A stretch of DNA of 64,000 nt from CAVZOY01 sp963777095 (GTDB taxonomy: Bacteria > Actinomycetota > Actinomycetes > Mycobacteriales > Geodermatophilaceae): the NCBI GenBank assembly GCA_963777095.1, contig CAVZOY010000002.1:744001-808000 (forward strand), read 5' to 3'. The translations under genes and the position numbers were made by a program. The notes beneath the pieces are model-generated. The model was not told the DNA's origin. It searched no databases and worked only from the letters and a program-made list of their open reading frames with translations. Positions within the stretch are counted from its first letter, which is position 1. Every line of letters begins with the position of its first letter. Below are positions 46,042 to 56,371 of this stretch, one piece after another.

Positions 46042-46137
46042 AGCGCCCTGCACCAGTAAGCCGTCCGGGTGACCCGGGCCTTGACCTGACCAGAGTGGTC
46101 GCGGGCGCCGCGGGCGACTCCGAGGTTCACTGGAGGC

Positions 46138-47052
46138 ATGGTCCTCCCCGGCTCCCCCGGCCTCCCCGTCGAGCTGGCCTGCGGTCCCGACGACCTGCGC
46201 CAGCTCGCCGACCACGACGCGCAGCACCGCGCGTTCACCGGCGGCGCCGGCCCGCTGGCCGCGCTGGACACCTGCGACGGGGGATCGCTGGGCACGGTGC
46301 TGCTGGTCGCCGGCTTCACCGGCACCAAGGAGGACTTCGCGCCGCTGCTGCGCCCGCTGTGCGAGGCCGGCTACCGGGCGGTGGCGCTGGACCAGCGCGG
46401 GCAGTACGAGTCGCCCGGTCCGGACGACGAGTCGCGCTACTCCGTGTCCGAGCTCGGCGAGGACGTTCTGCTGGTGGCGCGGGAGCTGCTGGCCGAGTGC
46501 GGCCGCCCGCTGCACGTCGTCGGGCACAGCTTCGGCGGGCTGGTCTGCCGGGCCGCGGTGCTGGCCGAGCCCACCCTGTTCGACTCGTTGACCCTGCTCG
46601 GCTCCGGGCCGGGTGCGCTCGGCGGCCGCCGGGCGGAGCTGCTCGAGCATCTCGGCCCCCTGCTGGACGCCGGCGGCGTGCCGATGGTGGCGGACACGCT
46701 GGAGCAATTGGCGATGACCGACCCGAAGGCGCAGGCGGTGCCGGGGCCGACGCGGCAGTTCCTGACCCAGCGGTTCCTGCGCAACAGCGCGGCGGGCCTG
46801 CGCGGCATGGCCGTCGCGATGACCAGCGAGCCGGACCGGGTGGCCGAGCTGGCCGCGACCGGGCTGCCGACGCTGGTGGCGCACGGGATCGCTGACGACG
46901 CCTGGACGCCGGAGTCGCAGACCGAGATGGCACGTCGCCTCGGCGCGCGGCACGAGGTGATCGACGGGTCGATCCACTCCCCCTCCGTCGAGAACCCCGA
47001 CCGCACCCTCGAGGTGCTGTTGTCGTTCTGGGCGTCCGTGGGCGCGCGCTGA
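46138..47052 (+). CDS. Alpha/beta hydrolase (serine)
   Basis: A 304-residue alpha/beta hydrolase. VAGFTGTKEDF (oxyanion loop), RGQYESPG, nucleophile elbow GHSFGG near residue 128, acid in HGIADDAWTP and catalytic His in IDGSIHSPSVE. Resembles 2-succinyl-6-hydroxy-cyclohexadiene-carboxylate synthase-like and esterase families; substrate undetermined. Its stop codon shares bases with the start of the DUF2236 gene, so the two are translationally coupled. Confidence 0.8.
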   Translation: MVLPGSPGLPVELACGPDDLRQLADHDAQHRAFTGGAGPLAALDTCDGGSLGTVLLVAGFTGTKEDFAPLLRPLCEAGYRAVALDQRGQYESPGPDDESRYSVSELGEDVLLVARELLAECGRPLHVVGHSFGGLVCRAAVLAEPTLFDSLTLLGSGPGALGGRRAELLEHLGPLLDAGGVPMVADTLEQLAMTDPKAQAVPGPTRQFLTQRFLRNSAAGLRGMAVAMTSEPDRVAELAATGLPTLVAHGIADDAWTPESQTEMARRLGARHEVIDGSIHSPSVENPDRTLEVLLSFWASVGAR

Positions 47053-47930
47053 TGAGTCCGCTGGCGCCGCTGCCGTCGCCGGACGACTGGACCGCCGAGG
47101 AGGACCGGCTCGGCTTCTTCGGGCCGGACAGCGTCACGTGGCGGATCCACGCCGACCCGAGCTACCACCTGGGCGGCATGCGGGCGCTGATGCTGCAGGC
47201 CTTGCACCCGGTGGCGATGGACGGCGTCGCGACGCAGTCGACCGGCTTCAAGGACGACTGGTGGATGCGGATGACCCGCACCGGCCAGTACGTCGAGACG
47301 CTGACCTTCGGCACCCGCACCGAGGCGCGGCGGATGGCGGCGCGGGTGCGCGGCCTGCACCGGCAGCTGTCCGGCGTCGATGCCACGACCGGCCGGGCGT
47401 ACCGGGTCGACGACCCCGATCTGCTGCTGTGGGTGCACGTCTGCGAGGTGGAGTCGCTGCTGACGACGGCGCGGCGGGCCGGCGTGCTGGTGACCGACGC
47501 CGAGGCCGACCTGTATGTGGCCGAGCAGGTCACGTCGGGCGTGCTGGTCGGAGTGCCGGAGGACTCGCTGCCGCGCTCGGTGGCCGACGTCGACGCCTAC
47601 TTCGAGGACATCCGGCCCGCGCTGGCCGCGACGCCCGCCGCCGTCCAGGGCCTGCGCGACCTGTTCCTGCCGCCGATGCCCGGCTGGGTGCAGGTGCTCA
47701 CCCCGGCCCGTCCGGCCTGGGGCACGCTCGCCGGGCTCGGCTTCGCGCTGCTGCCCTCGTGGGCTCGGCGGATGTACTCGCTGCCCGGGCTCGCGCTCAC
47801 CGATGTCGCCGCCACTGCGGGCCTCAAGGCCTTCCGCGCCGCCTACCTGCGGCTGCCTGAGCGGGCGCGCTGGTCGCCGATCGTGCGGGCCGGTTTCGAG
47901 CGCGTCGCGGAGGACCGGCTCACCGCCTGA
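47052..47930 (+). CDS. DUF2236 / MpaB-family oxygenase-like protein
   Basis: A 292-residue protein of the DUF2236 family, which includes the haem oxygenase MpaB and latex-clearing protein. Typical segments are FGPDSVTWRIHADP near the N-terminus, MLQALHPVAMDGV, and DLLLWVHVCEVESLL, whose His is the expected haem ligand. Lies in a coupled pair with the hydrolase, suggesting a shared catabolic step. The substrate is not evident. Confidence 0.8.
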   Translation: MSPLAPLPSPDDWTAEEDRLGFFGPDSVTWRIHADPSYHLGGMRALMLQALHPVAMDGVATQSTGFKDDWWMRMTRTGQYVETLTFGTRTEARRMAARVRGLHRQLSGVDATTGRAYRVDDPDLLLWVHVCEVESLLTTARRAGVLVTDAEADLYVAEQVTSGVLVGVPEDSLPRSVADVDAYFEDIRPALAATPAAVQGLRDLFLPPMPGWVQVLTPARPAWGTLAGLGFALLPSWARRMYSLPGLALTDVAATAGLKAFRAAYLRLPERARWSPIVRAGFERVAEDRLTA

Positions 47931-47941
47931 CTCCGCGTGGC

Positions 47942-48799
47942 TCAATCCCGGTAGACGGGGCTGCCGGTGCCGGCGGCCAGCAGCCGGTCGAACTGCGCCG
48001 GGTCGGTCGTGCAGACGGCGATCGGCGTCGTCTTGTTGGTGCCGTGGTAGTCGCTGGACCCAGTGGTGAGCAGGTCGAGCTCCTTGGCCAGGCCGGCCAT
48101 GTGCGCCCGTTCCTCGGGATCGTGGTCGGGGTGGTCGACCTCGATCCCGAGCAGACCGGCCTCGGCCATGGCGGCCACGGCGTCGTCGTCCAGCACCCGG
48201 CCGCGCCGCCGCGCGAGGCCGTGCGCGAACACCGGCACTCCGCCCGCCTCGCGGACCAGCCGGATCCCCGCGAGCACCTCGGTGTCGGCCTTGGCCACGT
48301 AGTGCGGGCTGCCGTGGTGCAGCAGAGACGCGAATGCCGCGTCGACGGACGTCGCGGCGCCGGCCGCGACCAGCGCACGGGCGACGTGCGGCCGGCCGAC
48401 CACCCCGCCACGACAGCCGGCGACGATGTCGTCCCACACGAGCGGGTAGCCGGCCGCGACCAGGTTCTGCACGATCCGCTCCGCGCGGCCGAGCCGGTCG
48501 GCACGCAGCCGGGCGCGCTCCGCGGCCAGCCCGGGATGGGCGGGGTCGAAGAGGTAGGCCAGCAGGTGCACGCTGATCGGCGGCTGGTCTGCCGGGAACC
48601 ACCGGCAGGACAGCTCCATGCCGGGCACCACGGTCAGCCCGGCGGGGCGGTTGGCCTCGGCCTCGGCCCAGCCGTCGGTGGTGTCGTGGTCGGTGAGCGC
48701 GACGACGTCCAGGCCGGCGCCCTTCGCGGTGGCCAGCAGCTCCGCCGGGGTCTCGGTGCCGTCGGACACCGACGAGTGCGTGTGCAGGTCGATCCGCAT
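47942..48799 (-). CDS. PHP-domain phosphoesterase
   Basis: A 285-residue PHP protein. Metal motifs are DLHTHSSVSDG (I), TDHDTTDGW (II), PGMELSC, a conserved His in GRPHVARALV, and SSDYHGTNK near the end. Related proteins hydrolyse nucleoside bisphosphates or 5'-phosphorylated RNA/DNA ends (YciV/RNase AM group). Located beside the PH-domain and DUF6758 genes, as in other actinobacteria. Confidence 0.82.
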   Translation of the reverse strand: MRIDLHTHSSVSDGTETPAELLATAKGAGLDVVALTDHDTTDGWAEAEANRPAGLTVVPGMELSCRWFPADQPPISVHLLAYLFDPAHPGLAAERARLRADRLGRAERIVQNLVAAGYPLVWDDIVAGCRGGVVGRPHVARALVAAGAATSVDAAFASLLHHGSPHYVAKADTEVLAGIRLVREAGGVPVFAHGLARRRGRVLDDDAVAAMAEAGLLGIEVDHPDHDPEERAHMAGLAKELDLLTTGSSDYHGTNKTTPIAVCTTDPAQFDRLLAAGTGSPVYRD

Positions 48800-48851
48800 C
48801 GCCGTCAGCCTCCCGCATCCGTGTTCCGGCGTCGCGGCGAGGTCGTGACGA

Positions 48852-49517
48852 TCACCGTCGCGGCGGGCGTGGGATCGGCTCGGTGTCGCGCCGTCCCGTC
48901 GGCGCCGGCGGTCGCGGAGGCGGGCTCGGCCGCAGTGGCGGCGGTGGCGGCTCGGGATTGCCCTCCTCGTCGCCGGAGTTGGCGGCGCCGCCGCTGTAGT
49001 CGCCGCCGAACAGCAGCCCGCTGACCTGCCGGTAGAGCTGGTCGGCGTGCGGCAGGTAGGTGATCTCCGACAGCGCGTGCTGCTGGCCGGCCGACTCGAA
49101 GCGGAAGGTGCCGTAGCCGAGCACCTGGCCGAGCACCGTCTCCTTCCAGGTCAGGTCGGTGATCCGCCGCAGCGGCAGCAGGGTGACCGTGCGGGCGATC
49201 ACGCCGGAGGTCAGGAGCACGCGCCGCCGGCTGACGATGAAGTGCCGCATCCACCATTCGACGATCCGCAGCCCGTAGTAGACGAGCGACGCGACGACCA
49301 CGATCAGTCCGGCCGAGCTGGTGACGCGGTTGTCGGGGTCGAACTGCAGGAGCCAGCCCCCGGCGAGGAAGACCGGCAGGAACTTGGCGGTCGGCTCGAT
49401 GAGCACGGCCCAGTGCCGGCGCACCGCGAGGACGGCGGGCTTCTCGTCGTCGAGCAGGTACTTGTCGACGTCCTTGGTGGCGCGGGCCGGCAGCTCCGGA
49501 GGCCCCGAGCGAGTCAC
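48852..49517 (-). CDS. Bacterial PH-domain (bPH2) membrane protein
   Basis: A 221-residue protein with two hydrophobic segments (about 38-58 and 65-85) followed by a bPH2 domain (HFIVSRRRVLLTSGVIART, then LPLRRITDLTWKE). The C-terminal tail is Pro-rich and probably disordered. Role at the membrane unknown. Confidence 0.78.
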   Translation of the reverse strand: MTRSGPPELPARATKDVDKYLLDDEKPAVLAVRRHWAVLIEPTAKFLPVFLAGGWLLQFDPDNRVTSSAGLIVVVASLVYYGLRIVEWWMRHFIVSRRRVLLTSGVIARTVTLLPLRRITDLTWKETVLGQVLGYGTFRFESAGQQHALSEITYLPHADQLYRQVSGLLFGGDYSGGAANSGDEEGNPEPPPPPLRPSPPPRPPAPTGRRDTEPIPRPPRR

Positions 49518-49524
49518 GTCCGGC

Positions 49525-49683
49525 TCAGGCGAGCGAGCCGATGAAGGTGGCGACGCTCTCGGCCGCGTTGCCGAGCGCCTGGCCGGCGCTCCTGACGAGT
49601 TCGGCGGACGCTTCCGGTGCCTGGATCACGTAGAAGATGACGAACGCGATGACCAGCCAGCCGATCACCTTCTTCAGGGTCAT
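49525..49683 (-). CDS. Small membrane protein (52 residues)
   Basis: One hydrophobic segment (VIGWLVIAFVIFYVIQAP, residues 6-23) and an amphipathic Ala-rich tail. The ATG at 49683 has GGAGGTG correctly placed upstream, so expression is likely. It sits seven bases upstream of the PH-domain gene on the same strand and may be translated with it. Function unknown. Confidence 0.65.
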   Translation of the reverse strand: MTLKKVIGWLVIAFVIFYVIQAPEASAELVRSAGQALGNAAESVATFIGSLA

Positions 49684-49838
49684 CGTCACCTCCGGGGTGC
49701 GCCGGTCGAAGCCGGGCCCGAGTCGCTCCGGGCGCCGGTGGGTCTGTGCCCACCCGAACGCGGCGGACCACTCGTTCTCATGAGTAACACAGGCACCAGC
49801 CGTCCCATGGGCGGCGCGCCGGGACGCGGCGCAGGTGG

Positions 49839-50462
49839 TCAGCGACCGGGGATGAGGTGCTCGCTCGGCGGCCCCAGCGGCAGGTCGGGGTAGAGCCGGT
49901 CGCGGAGGTCGAGCAGTTCCAGCTGCTCGGCGAGCAGCCAGGCGGTGGACGCCGGCCACATGACCAGCCACAGCCAGACGCCGTACGCCTCGCCGACGAA
50001 CGCGGCCCGGCCGTCGTCGGTCGGCACCGCCCACAGCGGTGCCCGCTGGCCGGCCGCCTTGACGTCGGCGGACGACGGTCCGCTGATGACGTCGCCCGGG
50101 TCGGGTCCGGGCAGGCCGGCGTAGCCGCAGCCGACGCCCATGCCCGGCTCCTCGGCGACCAGCACGATCTCCGCGGCGCCGCCCAGCGGGGCCGGTCCGG
50201 CGCAGTTGACGACGATCGCGCGGGCACTGGGCTCGCCGCCCCAGGCCATGCCGGTGACCGACCAGCCGCTGGGCATCGGGTCGGGCACCCAGGCCGGCAC
50301 GCGCGCGTCGGTGGTCACGGCCGTGATGGCGTCGTGCGCCAGCAGGGTCGTGTAGTGCAGCGGGGAGACCGCCGCGTGCGTGGGACACCAGGCCTGCGCC
50401 GTGGACCCCGGCCGGACAACCAGTGGTTCGCCGCAGCGCGGGCAGATCGGCGACACGCTCAT
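49839..50462 (-). CDS. DUF6758-type protein with N-terminal zinc-ribbon remnant
   Basis: A 207-residue protein beginning SPICPRCGEPLVVRPGS with a later WCPTH, so three cysteines and a histidine could bind zinc. The remainder (VTGMAWGGEPSARAIVVNC, then EIVLVAEEPGMGVGCGYAG) matches actinobacterial DUF6758 proteins. ATG 50462, divergent from the Nudix gene. Function unknown. Confidence 0.7.
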   Translation of the reverse strand: MSVSPICPRCGEPLVVRPGSTAQAWCPTHAAVSPLHYTTLLAHDAITAVTTDARVPAWVPDPMPSGWSVTGMAWGGEPSARAIVVNCAGPAPLGGAAEIVLVAEEPGMGVGCGYAGLPGPDPGDVISGPSSADVKAAGQRAPLWAVPTDDGRAAFVGEAYGVWLWLVMWPASTAWLLAEQLELLDLRDRLYPDLPLGPPSEHLIPGR

Positions 50463-50584
50463 CGTCGGTACACCGTCCTGTGATCACCTCGATACGTCAA
50501 GCCACGTCGGGGCAGCGGGCGCGCCCCTCCGCCGACGCTCACGTGCGGCGTCGCGCCCGGTGCGTCCTGCGTAGCCTGCCGCGC

Positions 50585-51031
50585 ATGAGCTCCGCGCGCA
50601 CGGGCGAGCCGGCCGGCACCGGCTCCGAGCGGCTCGTGCCGTGCGTCGGTGCGGTCGTGCAGGACGACGTCGGCCGGCTGCTGGTGGTCCGCCGCGGCCG
50701 GGAACCCAGCCGCGGACTGTGGTCGGTGCCCGGCGGCCGGGTGGAGCCGGGCGAGTCCGGACCGGACGCCGTGCGCCGCGAGGTGCTCGAGGAGACCGGC
50801 CTGCAGGTGACCGTCGGCGAGCCCGTCGGGTCCGTGCGCATCCCGGCCGCCGATGGCGTCGTCTACGACGTCACCGACTACCGGTGCACCCTGGCGGACC
50901 CGACGCAGCACCCGTCCGCCGGGGATGACGCGGACGACGTGCTGTTCGCGGATGCCGCCACGCTGGCCGACCTGCCCTGCACTCCCCTGCTGCTCGAGAC
51001 GCTGCGCGGCTGGGACGTGCTGCCCGGCTGA
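50585..51031 (+). CDS. Nudix hydrolase
   Basis: A 148-residue single-domain Nudix protein. The box GGRVEPGESGPDAVRREVLE followed by ETGL matches GX5EX7REUXEEXGU. LLVVRRGREPSRGLWSVPG precedes it, a pattern common in MutT-like and ADP-ribose hydrolases. Substrate cannot be assigned. Convergent with the MaoC gene. Confidence 0.83.
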   Translation: MSSARTGEPAGTGSERLVPCVGAVVQDDVGRLLVVRRGREPSRGLWSVPGGRVEPGESGPDAVRREVLEETGLQVTVGEPVGSVRIPAADGVVYDVTDYRCTLADPTQHPSAGDDADDVLFADAATLADLPCTPLLLETLRGWDVLPG

Positions 51032-51055
51032 CCGGCCACGAGCCGGGTCGCCAGG

Positions 51056-51562
51056 TCAGCGCGGAGCCGGCTCCGGACGCCCCGGCTGCTCGCCGCCCCG
51101 CCGCTCGCCGTACGACCGCTTCGGCACCATCACCTTGCGGCGGAAGATGCAGACGACCGTGCCGTCCTGCTTGTAGCCGATCGTCTCGACGGAGACGATC
51201 CCGCGGTCGTCCTTCGACGTCGACTCGGTCTTGCCGAGCACGGTCGTCTCGCCGTAGATCGTGTCGCCGTGGAACGTCGGCGCGACGTGCCGGAGCGACT
51301 CGACCTCCAGGTTCGCGATCGCCTTGCCCGACACGTCCGGAACGCTCATGCCGAGCAGCAGCGAGTAGATGTAGTTGCCCACCACGACGTTCTTGCCGAA
51401 GTCGGTCGTCTCCGCCGCGTAGTGCGCGTCCAGGTGCAGCGGATGGTGGTTCATCGTGATCAGGCAGAACAGGTGGTCGTCGTACTCGGTGACGGTCTTG
51501 CCGGGCCAGTGCTTGTAGACCGCGCCGACCTCGAACTCCTCGTAGTACCGGCCGAACTGCAC
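51056..51562 (-). CDS. MaoC-family hotdog hydratase
   Basis: A 168-residue hotdog protein. The N-terminal FGRYYEEFEVGAVYKHWPGK and HPLHLDAHYAAETTDFG (hydratase-2-like motif with Asp and His near residues 50-53) are typical of MaoC dehydratases acting on enoyl- or mesaconyl-type CoA thioesters. GTG 51562 has GGAGCG upstream. Confidence 0.8.
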   Translation of the reverse strand: MQFGRYYEEFEVGAVYKHWPGKTVTEYDDHLFCLITMNHHPLHLDAHYAAETTDFGKNVVVGNYIYSLLLGMSVPDVSGKAIANLEVESLRHVAPTFHGDTIYGETTVLGKTESTSKDDRGIVSVETIGYKQDGTVVCIFRRKVMVPKRSYGERRGGEQPGRPEPAPR

Positions 51563-51684
51563 CTGCGCTCCTGACGTCGGGACGGCGGGGCGGCGGGCGG
51601 GGCGCCGTCCTGGACGGAACCCGCCGGAGCGCCGCTGCTCCGTGGACGGCGAGATCCTACGGGCGGGTAACCGAGCCACCGGGA

Positions 51685-51978
51685 TCAGAGCATCGCGCCG
51701 ATCCGCGCCGCCATCTCCGACTCGTGCTGCTGGTACGACGCGGCGACGCTGTCGAGGAGGTCGCCCATGCCGGTGAGCGCGTCGCTCACCCCCTGCGCGG
51801 ACAGCCGCCACTGCTCGTACAGCTCTCCGAAGCGGACGGCCGCCTGGCTGTCGGTCCACCCGTCCAGGACCGATGCGTTGATGGTGCTGGACAGAGCCGC
51901 GTGCCGTCCCGTCGTGTCCGCGGCCTCTCCCCGGCACCGGCCGGCCATCGACTGCAGGGTGGCGAAGTCGACCTTCAC
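51685..51978 (-). CDS. WXG100-family (ESX) secreted protein
   Basis: A 97-residue helical-hairpin protein of WXG100 size. The turn carries DGWTDSQAAVRF near residue 40, so W is kept but the third position is D instead of G. Two amphipathic helices flank it, and the C-terminus ends ESEMAARIGAML. Divergent from the EccC-like ATPase at 52159, a natural substrate-motor pair. ATG 51978 has GGAGGA upstream. Confidence 0.72.
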   Translation of the reverse strand: MKVDFATLQSMAGRCRGEAADTTGRHAALSSTINASVLDGWTDSQAAVRFGELYEQWRLSAQGVSDALTGMGDLLDSVAASYQQHESEMAARIGAML

Positions 51979-52050
51979 GATTCCTCCTCCGTTCCGGGCC
52001 TCTCCCGGTCGCTGAGGACGCTAGGGCTCCGCGGGCGTCGACCGTCCTGG

Positions 52051-52077
52051 TTGTCCACAGGCGCCAGGTTGTCCACA
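52051..52077 (+). repeat. Two exact TTGTCCACA boxes, 18 bp apart
   Basis: TTGTCCACA occurs at 52051-52059 and 52069-52077 within CAGGTTGTCCACAG-like repeats, in the divergent WXG100 / EccC promoter region. It matches the DnaA-box consensus of actinobacteria. Confidence 0.5.
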
Positions 52078-52158
52078 GATTGCCGTCGGACGGCCTCGCG
52101 CATCGCGCGGGCGCCTCATGATCACCGCGTGTTGCCATCCTCGTCGCCGCGGCGCCGC

Positions 52159-55100
52159 ATGTCGCGCTGTTGGACGGTCGTAGGACCGTCGGGCGCGGTC
52201 GACGTCGAGGTGCTCGCGCGGGACGAGGAACGGCTCGGGACCGTGCTCGGGCAGCTGGGGCATGTCCTGGGCACGCAGCCGACGTCGGCCTTCAGCGGCA
52301 CGACGCGGCTGCCGGACGACCTGAGGCTGCACGACGTCCGGCTCCGTCACGGCTCGGTCGTGGGCTTCGGGCGACCGGTGAGCGACGCACGCACCCGCAT
52401 GACGGCCGGGGCGCTGGAACTGCGTGTGGTGGGTGGCGTGGACGCCGGACGCACCGTCGGGCTGGACAGCGGCAGTCACGTCGTCGGTCGCGGCGATGAG
52501 GCCGTCGTCCGACTGGAGGATCCGAACGTGTCCCGCCGGCACGCCGTCGTCCACGTCACCGGCGGCACGGTCGACGTGAGCGACTGCGGATCGAGCAACG
52601 GGACGAGGCTCGACGAGTCGGAGGTCGCGGAGCGCTCGCCCTGGACCGCCGGCGCGCGACTGCACGTGGGAGCCACGACGCTGCAGGTTGCGGGGCCCGA
52701 CGCTGCTCCGGCCGCCGTCGTGGGCGGCGCCGACGGACGAACCCTGCTGCGTCCGTCGGTCTCGTTGCCGGACGTGCGCACGCCGGTCGAGATCCGTTTT
52801 CCGCAGGTGCCGACACCCGCCACCGCGCGCCGCCTGGCCTGGATCGCCGTGGCACTCCCCGCGGTCGGCGGCATGGCGCTCGCGGTGGCCCTGCACGCCC
52901 CGACCTTTCTCTTCTTCGCCCTGTTGAGCCCCCTGATGGCGGTCGGGTCGTGGTGGTCCGACCGCCGGTCCGGCCGCCGCTCCCACCGCCGAGATCTGGC
53001 CGACTACGAACGGCAGACCGACGAGGCCGCGGCGCAGCTGGCAGAGGCGGTCCGCGCAGAGTTGCATGCGGAGCACCGACGGCTGCCCGACCTGGCCGCG
53101 CTGACGTCTGCGGCGCGCCGGCGGACGTCGCTGCTGTGGGCGCGCGGACCGGGCGATCCGGATCAGCTGACGATCCGGGTCGGAACGGGCCCGGGCACGA
53201 CGGGCGTCGTCCGCTGCGAATCAGACGGTTCGCGCAGCGCCGCCCCGGCCGGTCACCTACCGGTCCCCGTGGACCTCCGCACCTGCGGGCTGGCTGTAGT
53301 CGGACCCCGCGCCCGAGCCCTCGGCGTTCTGCGGTGCGCGGTCGGCCAGCTGGTCACCCTGCACTCGCCGGACGCTGTGGACCTCGTCCTCGTCACCTCC
53401 GCGGAGCACCTCGTCGAATGGCGATGGGTCCGCTGGTTGCCCCACCTTCGTCGGCCGCCTCTTCTCGTACCGGGCGACGCGACGTCCGGAAGTACACCTT
53501 CCGAAGCGGTGACGCGGTCTCTGCTCGCACTCGTCGAGCGACGGCGGGCGACCGCCGGCTCGAGAACCGGGCGGTCGTGGACGGGTCCGTGGACCGCCGT
53601 CGTGATCGACGGCCCCCTCCCCGGCCCGGTCGCCACCGTGCTCGCCTGTGCCACCGATGTGGGCATCACCCTCCTGACCCACGGTGCGACCGTGGCTCAG
53701 GTCCCCGCCCCGGCCACCGCGGTGCTGACGCTGACCGGCGAGCTGGGCACCCACGCCCGACTCCAGGTGCACGGCACCTCCAGCCGGGCCGACGTCGCGC
53801 TCGACCAGCTGCCGCTCGACGTGGCCGGTGACCTCGCGCGGGATCTCGGCGGACTCGCACCGCCGGCGGGCCGGTCGTCCTTGCCGTCCGACGTCCGGTT
53901 CGTGGACGTCGCCGGGCCGGGGGGTGGTCCCGAGAGCGACTCGCCGGGGCACTGGGCGCGCGACCGTGGGTCGCTCGCCGTCGCTCTGGGCGTCGGACCC
54001 GATGGCGCGGAACGAATCGACCTGTGCCGGCACGGCCCGCACGCCCTGGTCGCGGGGACCACAGGGGCGGGCAAGTCGGAACTGCTGCAGACGCTGGTGG
54101 CAGGACTTGCGCTCGCGCATCCCCCGGACCGCTGCTCGTTCCTGCTGGTCGACTACAAGGGCGGCGCCGCGTTCGCGGAGGCGGCCGGCCTGCCGCACAC
54201 CGTCGGCCTCCTCACCGACCTCGACGACTCGACGACCACGCGCGCGCTCCGCTCGCTGACCGCGGAGCTCGCGCGCCGGGAGGAGCTCCTCGCGGCGCAC
54301 GCGGTCGTCCGACATCGCCGACCTCCCGGACGAGGTTCCGCTGGCCCGACTGGTGATGGTCGTCGACGAGTTCGCGACGCTCGCCGAGGAGCTGCCGGCG
54401 TTCGTTCCGGGTCTGGTCGCAATCGCGCAGCGGGGGCGCTCGCTAGGCATCCACCTCGTACTGGCCACCCAGCGCCCGGCGGGGGTCGTCTCGGCCGACA
54501 TCCGCGCCAACTGCACGTTGCGGATCTGCCTGCGCACCACCGACGAGGCCGACTCGCGCGACGTCCTCGGCACGCCGGACGCGGCACATCTCCCCCTCGA
54601 CATCCCGGGGCGCGCCCTGGTGCGCACGGGGACCGGCCCCACGCGACTCGTGCAGGTGGCCCGTGTCTCGCAGCCCCCTCCCTCCGACGACGACGCACCG
54701 GTCGTCACACCGTGGCGCTGGCCCGCTCCGCCGTCCGCACCGGCCCCGTCGCCCGGCGCCGACTCCGACCTGGCCTGTCTGGTGCGAGCGCTCGAGACCC
54801 GCTCCCGCGCGCTGTCCGTGATGCCGCCACACCGCCCGTGGCGGCCACCGCTGCCCGCGACGCTGTCGCTCCAGCACGCAGAGGCGCTGACCGGTTCGGC
54901 GGACCGGGGCGCGACGGAGCTGCTGCTGGGCATCGTCGACCGGCCGGACCGGCAAGAGCAGCGACCACTCCTGCTCGACCTGGCCGAGGGCGGTGGGTGG
55001 CTCGTCGTCGGTGGACCACGCAGCGGTCGGACGACCCTGCTCCGGAGCGTTCTGAGCCAGGCGGTCGCCCGGCGGTCCGTCGACCAGCTGCACGTCCACG

Positions 55101-56371
55101 TCCTGGACGGCGGAGGCGGCAGCCTCGCGTCCGCCGCGTCACCGCTGCCGTCCGTCGGCACGGCGATCGCCGGCGACGATCCGCTGCGCACCGTCCGCCT
55201 CGTGCACCGGCTGGGCGAGGAGGTGACGCGCCGCCGCTCGACCGGCGCCGCCGACGAGCCGCACATCCTGGTGCTCGTCGACGGCGCGGAGGCACTGAGT
55301 GCCCTGCTGGAGGACGCCGACCCCGCACGCGGCTCCGGAGAACTCCTCCGTCTGGTTCGGGACGGAGGTGCGGTCGGGATCACCTGCGTCCTCACCGCGG
55401 ACCGAGCGGTGCCCGGTGGCCGGCTGGCCGGTATCGCGCAGCACCGCCTCGTCCTCCCCCTGCCCGACCGGGCCGACTACGCCGTCGCGGGCGTCCCACT
55501 GGCGGCCGTGCCGTCCGACCGTCCGCCGGGCCGGGCAGTGGTGGGCGAGGAAGCCGCCGCGTGCCAGATCGTTCTGCCCCCACCCCTGCCGCTCGACACC
55601 GTCGCCCGTGCGACCGGGCCTGGCAGCGGTCGGCGATCCCGGCCACTGCGCATCGTGGCGCTGGATCCGGACCCGGTGGTGGACGGAGGCTTCGAGATGG
55701 ATGCGAGGTCGTCCCTCCGCGTGGCGCTCGGTCCGGGCGGGGACGAGGGCGAGATCCGCTCCGTCGAGCTCGTGCGCACCGGCGGTCTGCTCGTGGTGGG
55801 ACCTCCCGGCAGCGGGCGGACGTCGACCCTCGACGCGGTCGTGGGCGACCTGGCGGCGGTCGGGGTCCCCGTCCTGCGCCTGCGAACGCCCTTCACGGGC
55901 ACCGGTCCGGCTGCCGGCGGCGAGGAGGGGGAACTCGACGACCCGACCGCGACGGCGGACTGGCTGGGGCGGCACGGCGGCGCCCCAGCCGTCGTCTGCG
56001 TCGACGATCTCGGTCCTGCCGGGAGCGCACCGGCCCTCGCCGCCCTCCCCCACGTCGGGGCATCCAGCGGAGTCGTCCTTATCGCGGCCGCGACGGCCGC
56101 CGACCTGTCCACGTGGTTCCAGGGCCCGGTGGCGGCCCTCCGCCGTGGCCGCAGCGGACTGCTGCTCTGCCCGGGCCCTGGCGACGCCGACGTCCTGGGC
56201 ATCCGGCTGCCACGCACGCCGGTTCCGGTGCGTCCCGGGTCCGGGTGGCTGGTCCGAGTCGGCGCGCCGGACCGGGTGCAGGTGGCTCGACACCGGGTGC
56301 GGCCAGTGCCTGCTCAGAGCAGCTCGAGCGCGGGTCCGATCTCCTGCGTGGCGTACCAGGCGAGCTCGTGA
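52159..56371 (+). CDS. FHA-FtsK/SpoIIIE type VII secretion ATPase, EccC-like (frameshift)
   Basis: A roughly 1,400-residue protein. FHA domain (about residues 80-180; HVVGRGDEAVV, DPNVSRRHAVV, CGSSNGTRL), two membrane segments (about 226-268), then three FtsK/SpoIIIE ATPase modules. Walker A sites are GTTGAGKSELL near 632, GGPRSGRTTLL and GPPGSGRTSTL; the latter two carry Arg in place of Lys and are probably degenerate. DEFATLAEELPAF is Walker B of module 1. Near 54304-54308 one extra base breaks the frame; corrected, DIADLPDEVPLARLVM follows. It would move WXG100 proteins across the membrane. Start ATG 52159 or GTG 52129. The 3' end overlaps the convergent DUF6912 gene by 58 bases. Confidence 0.8.
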
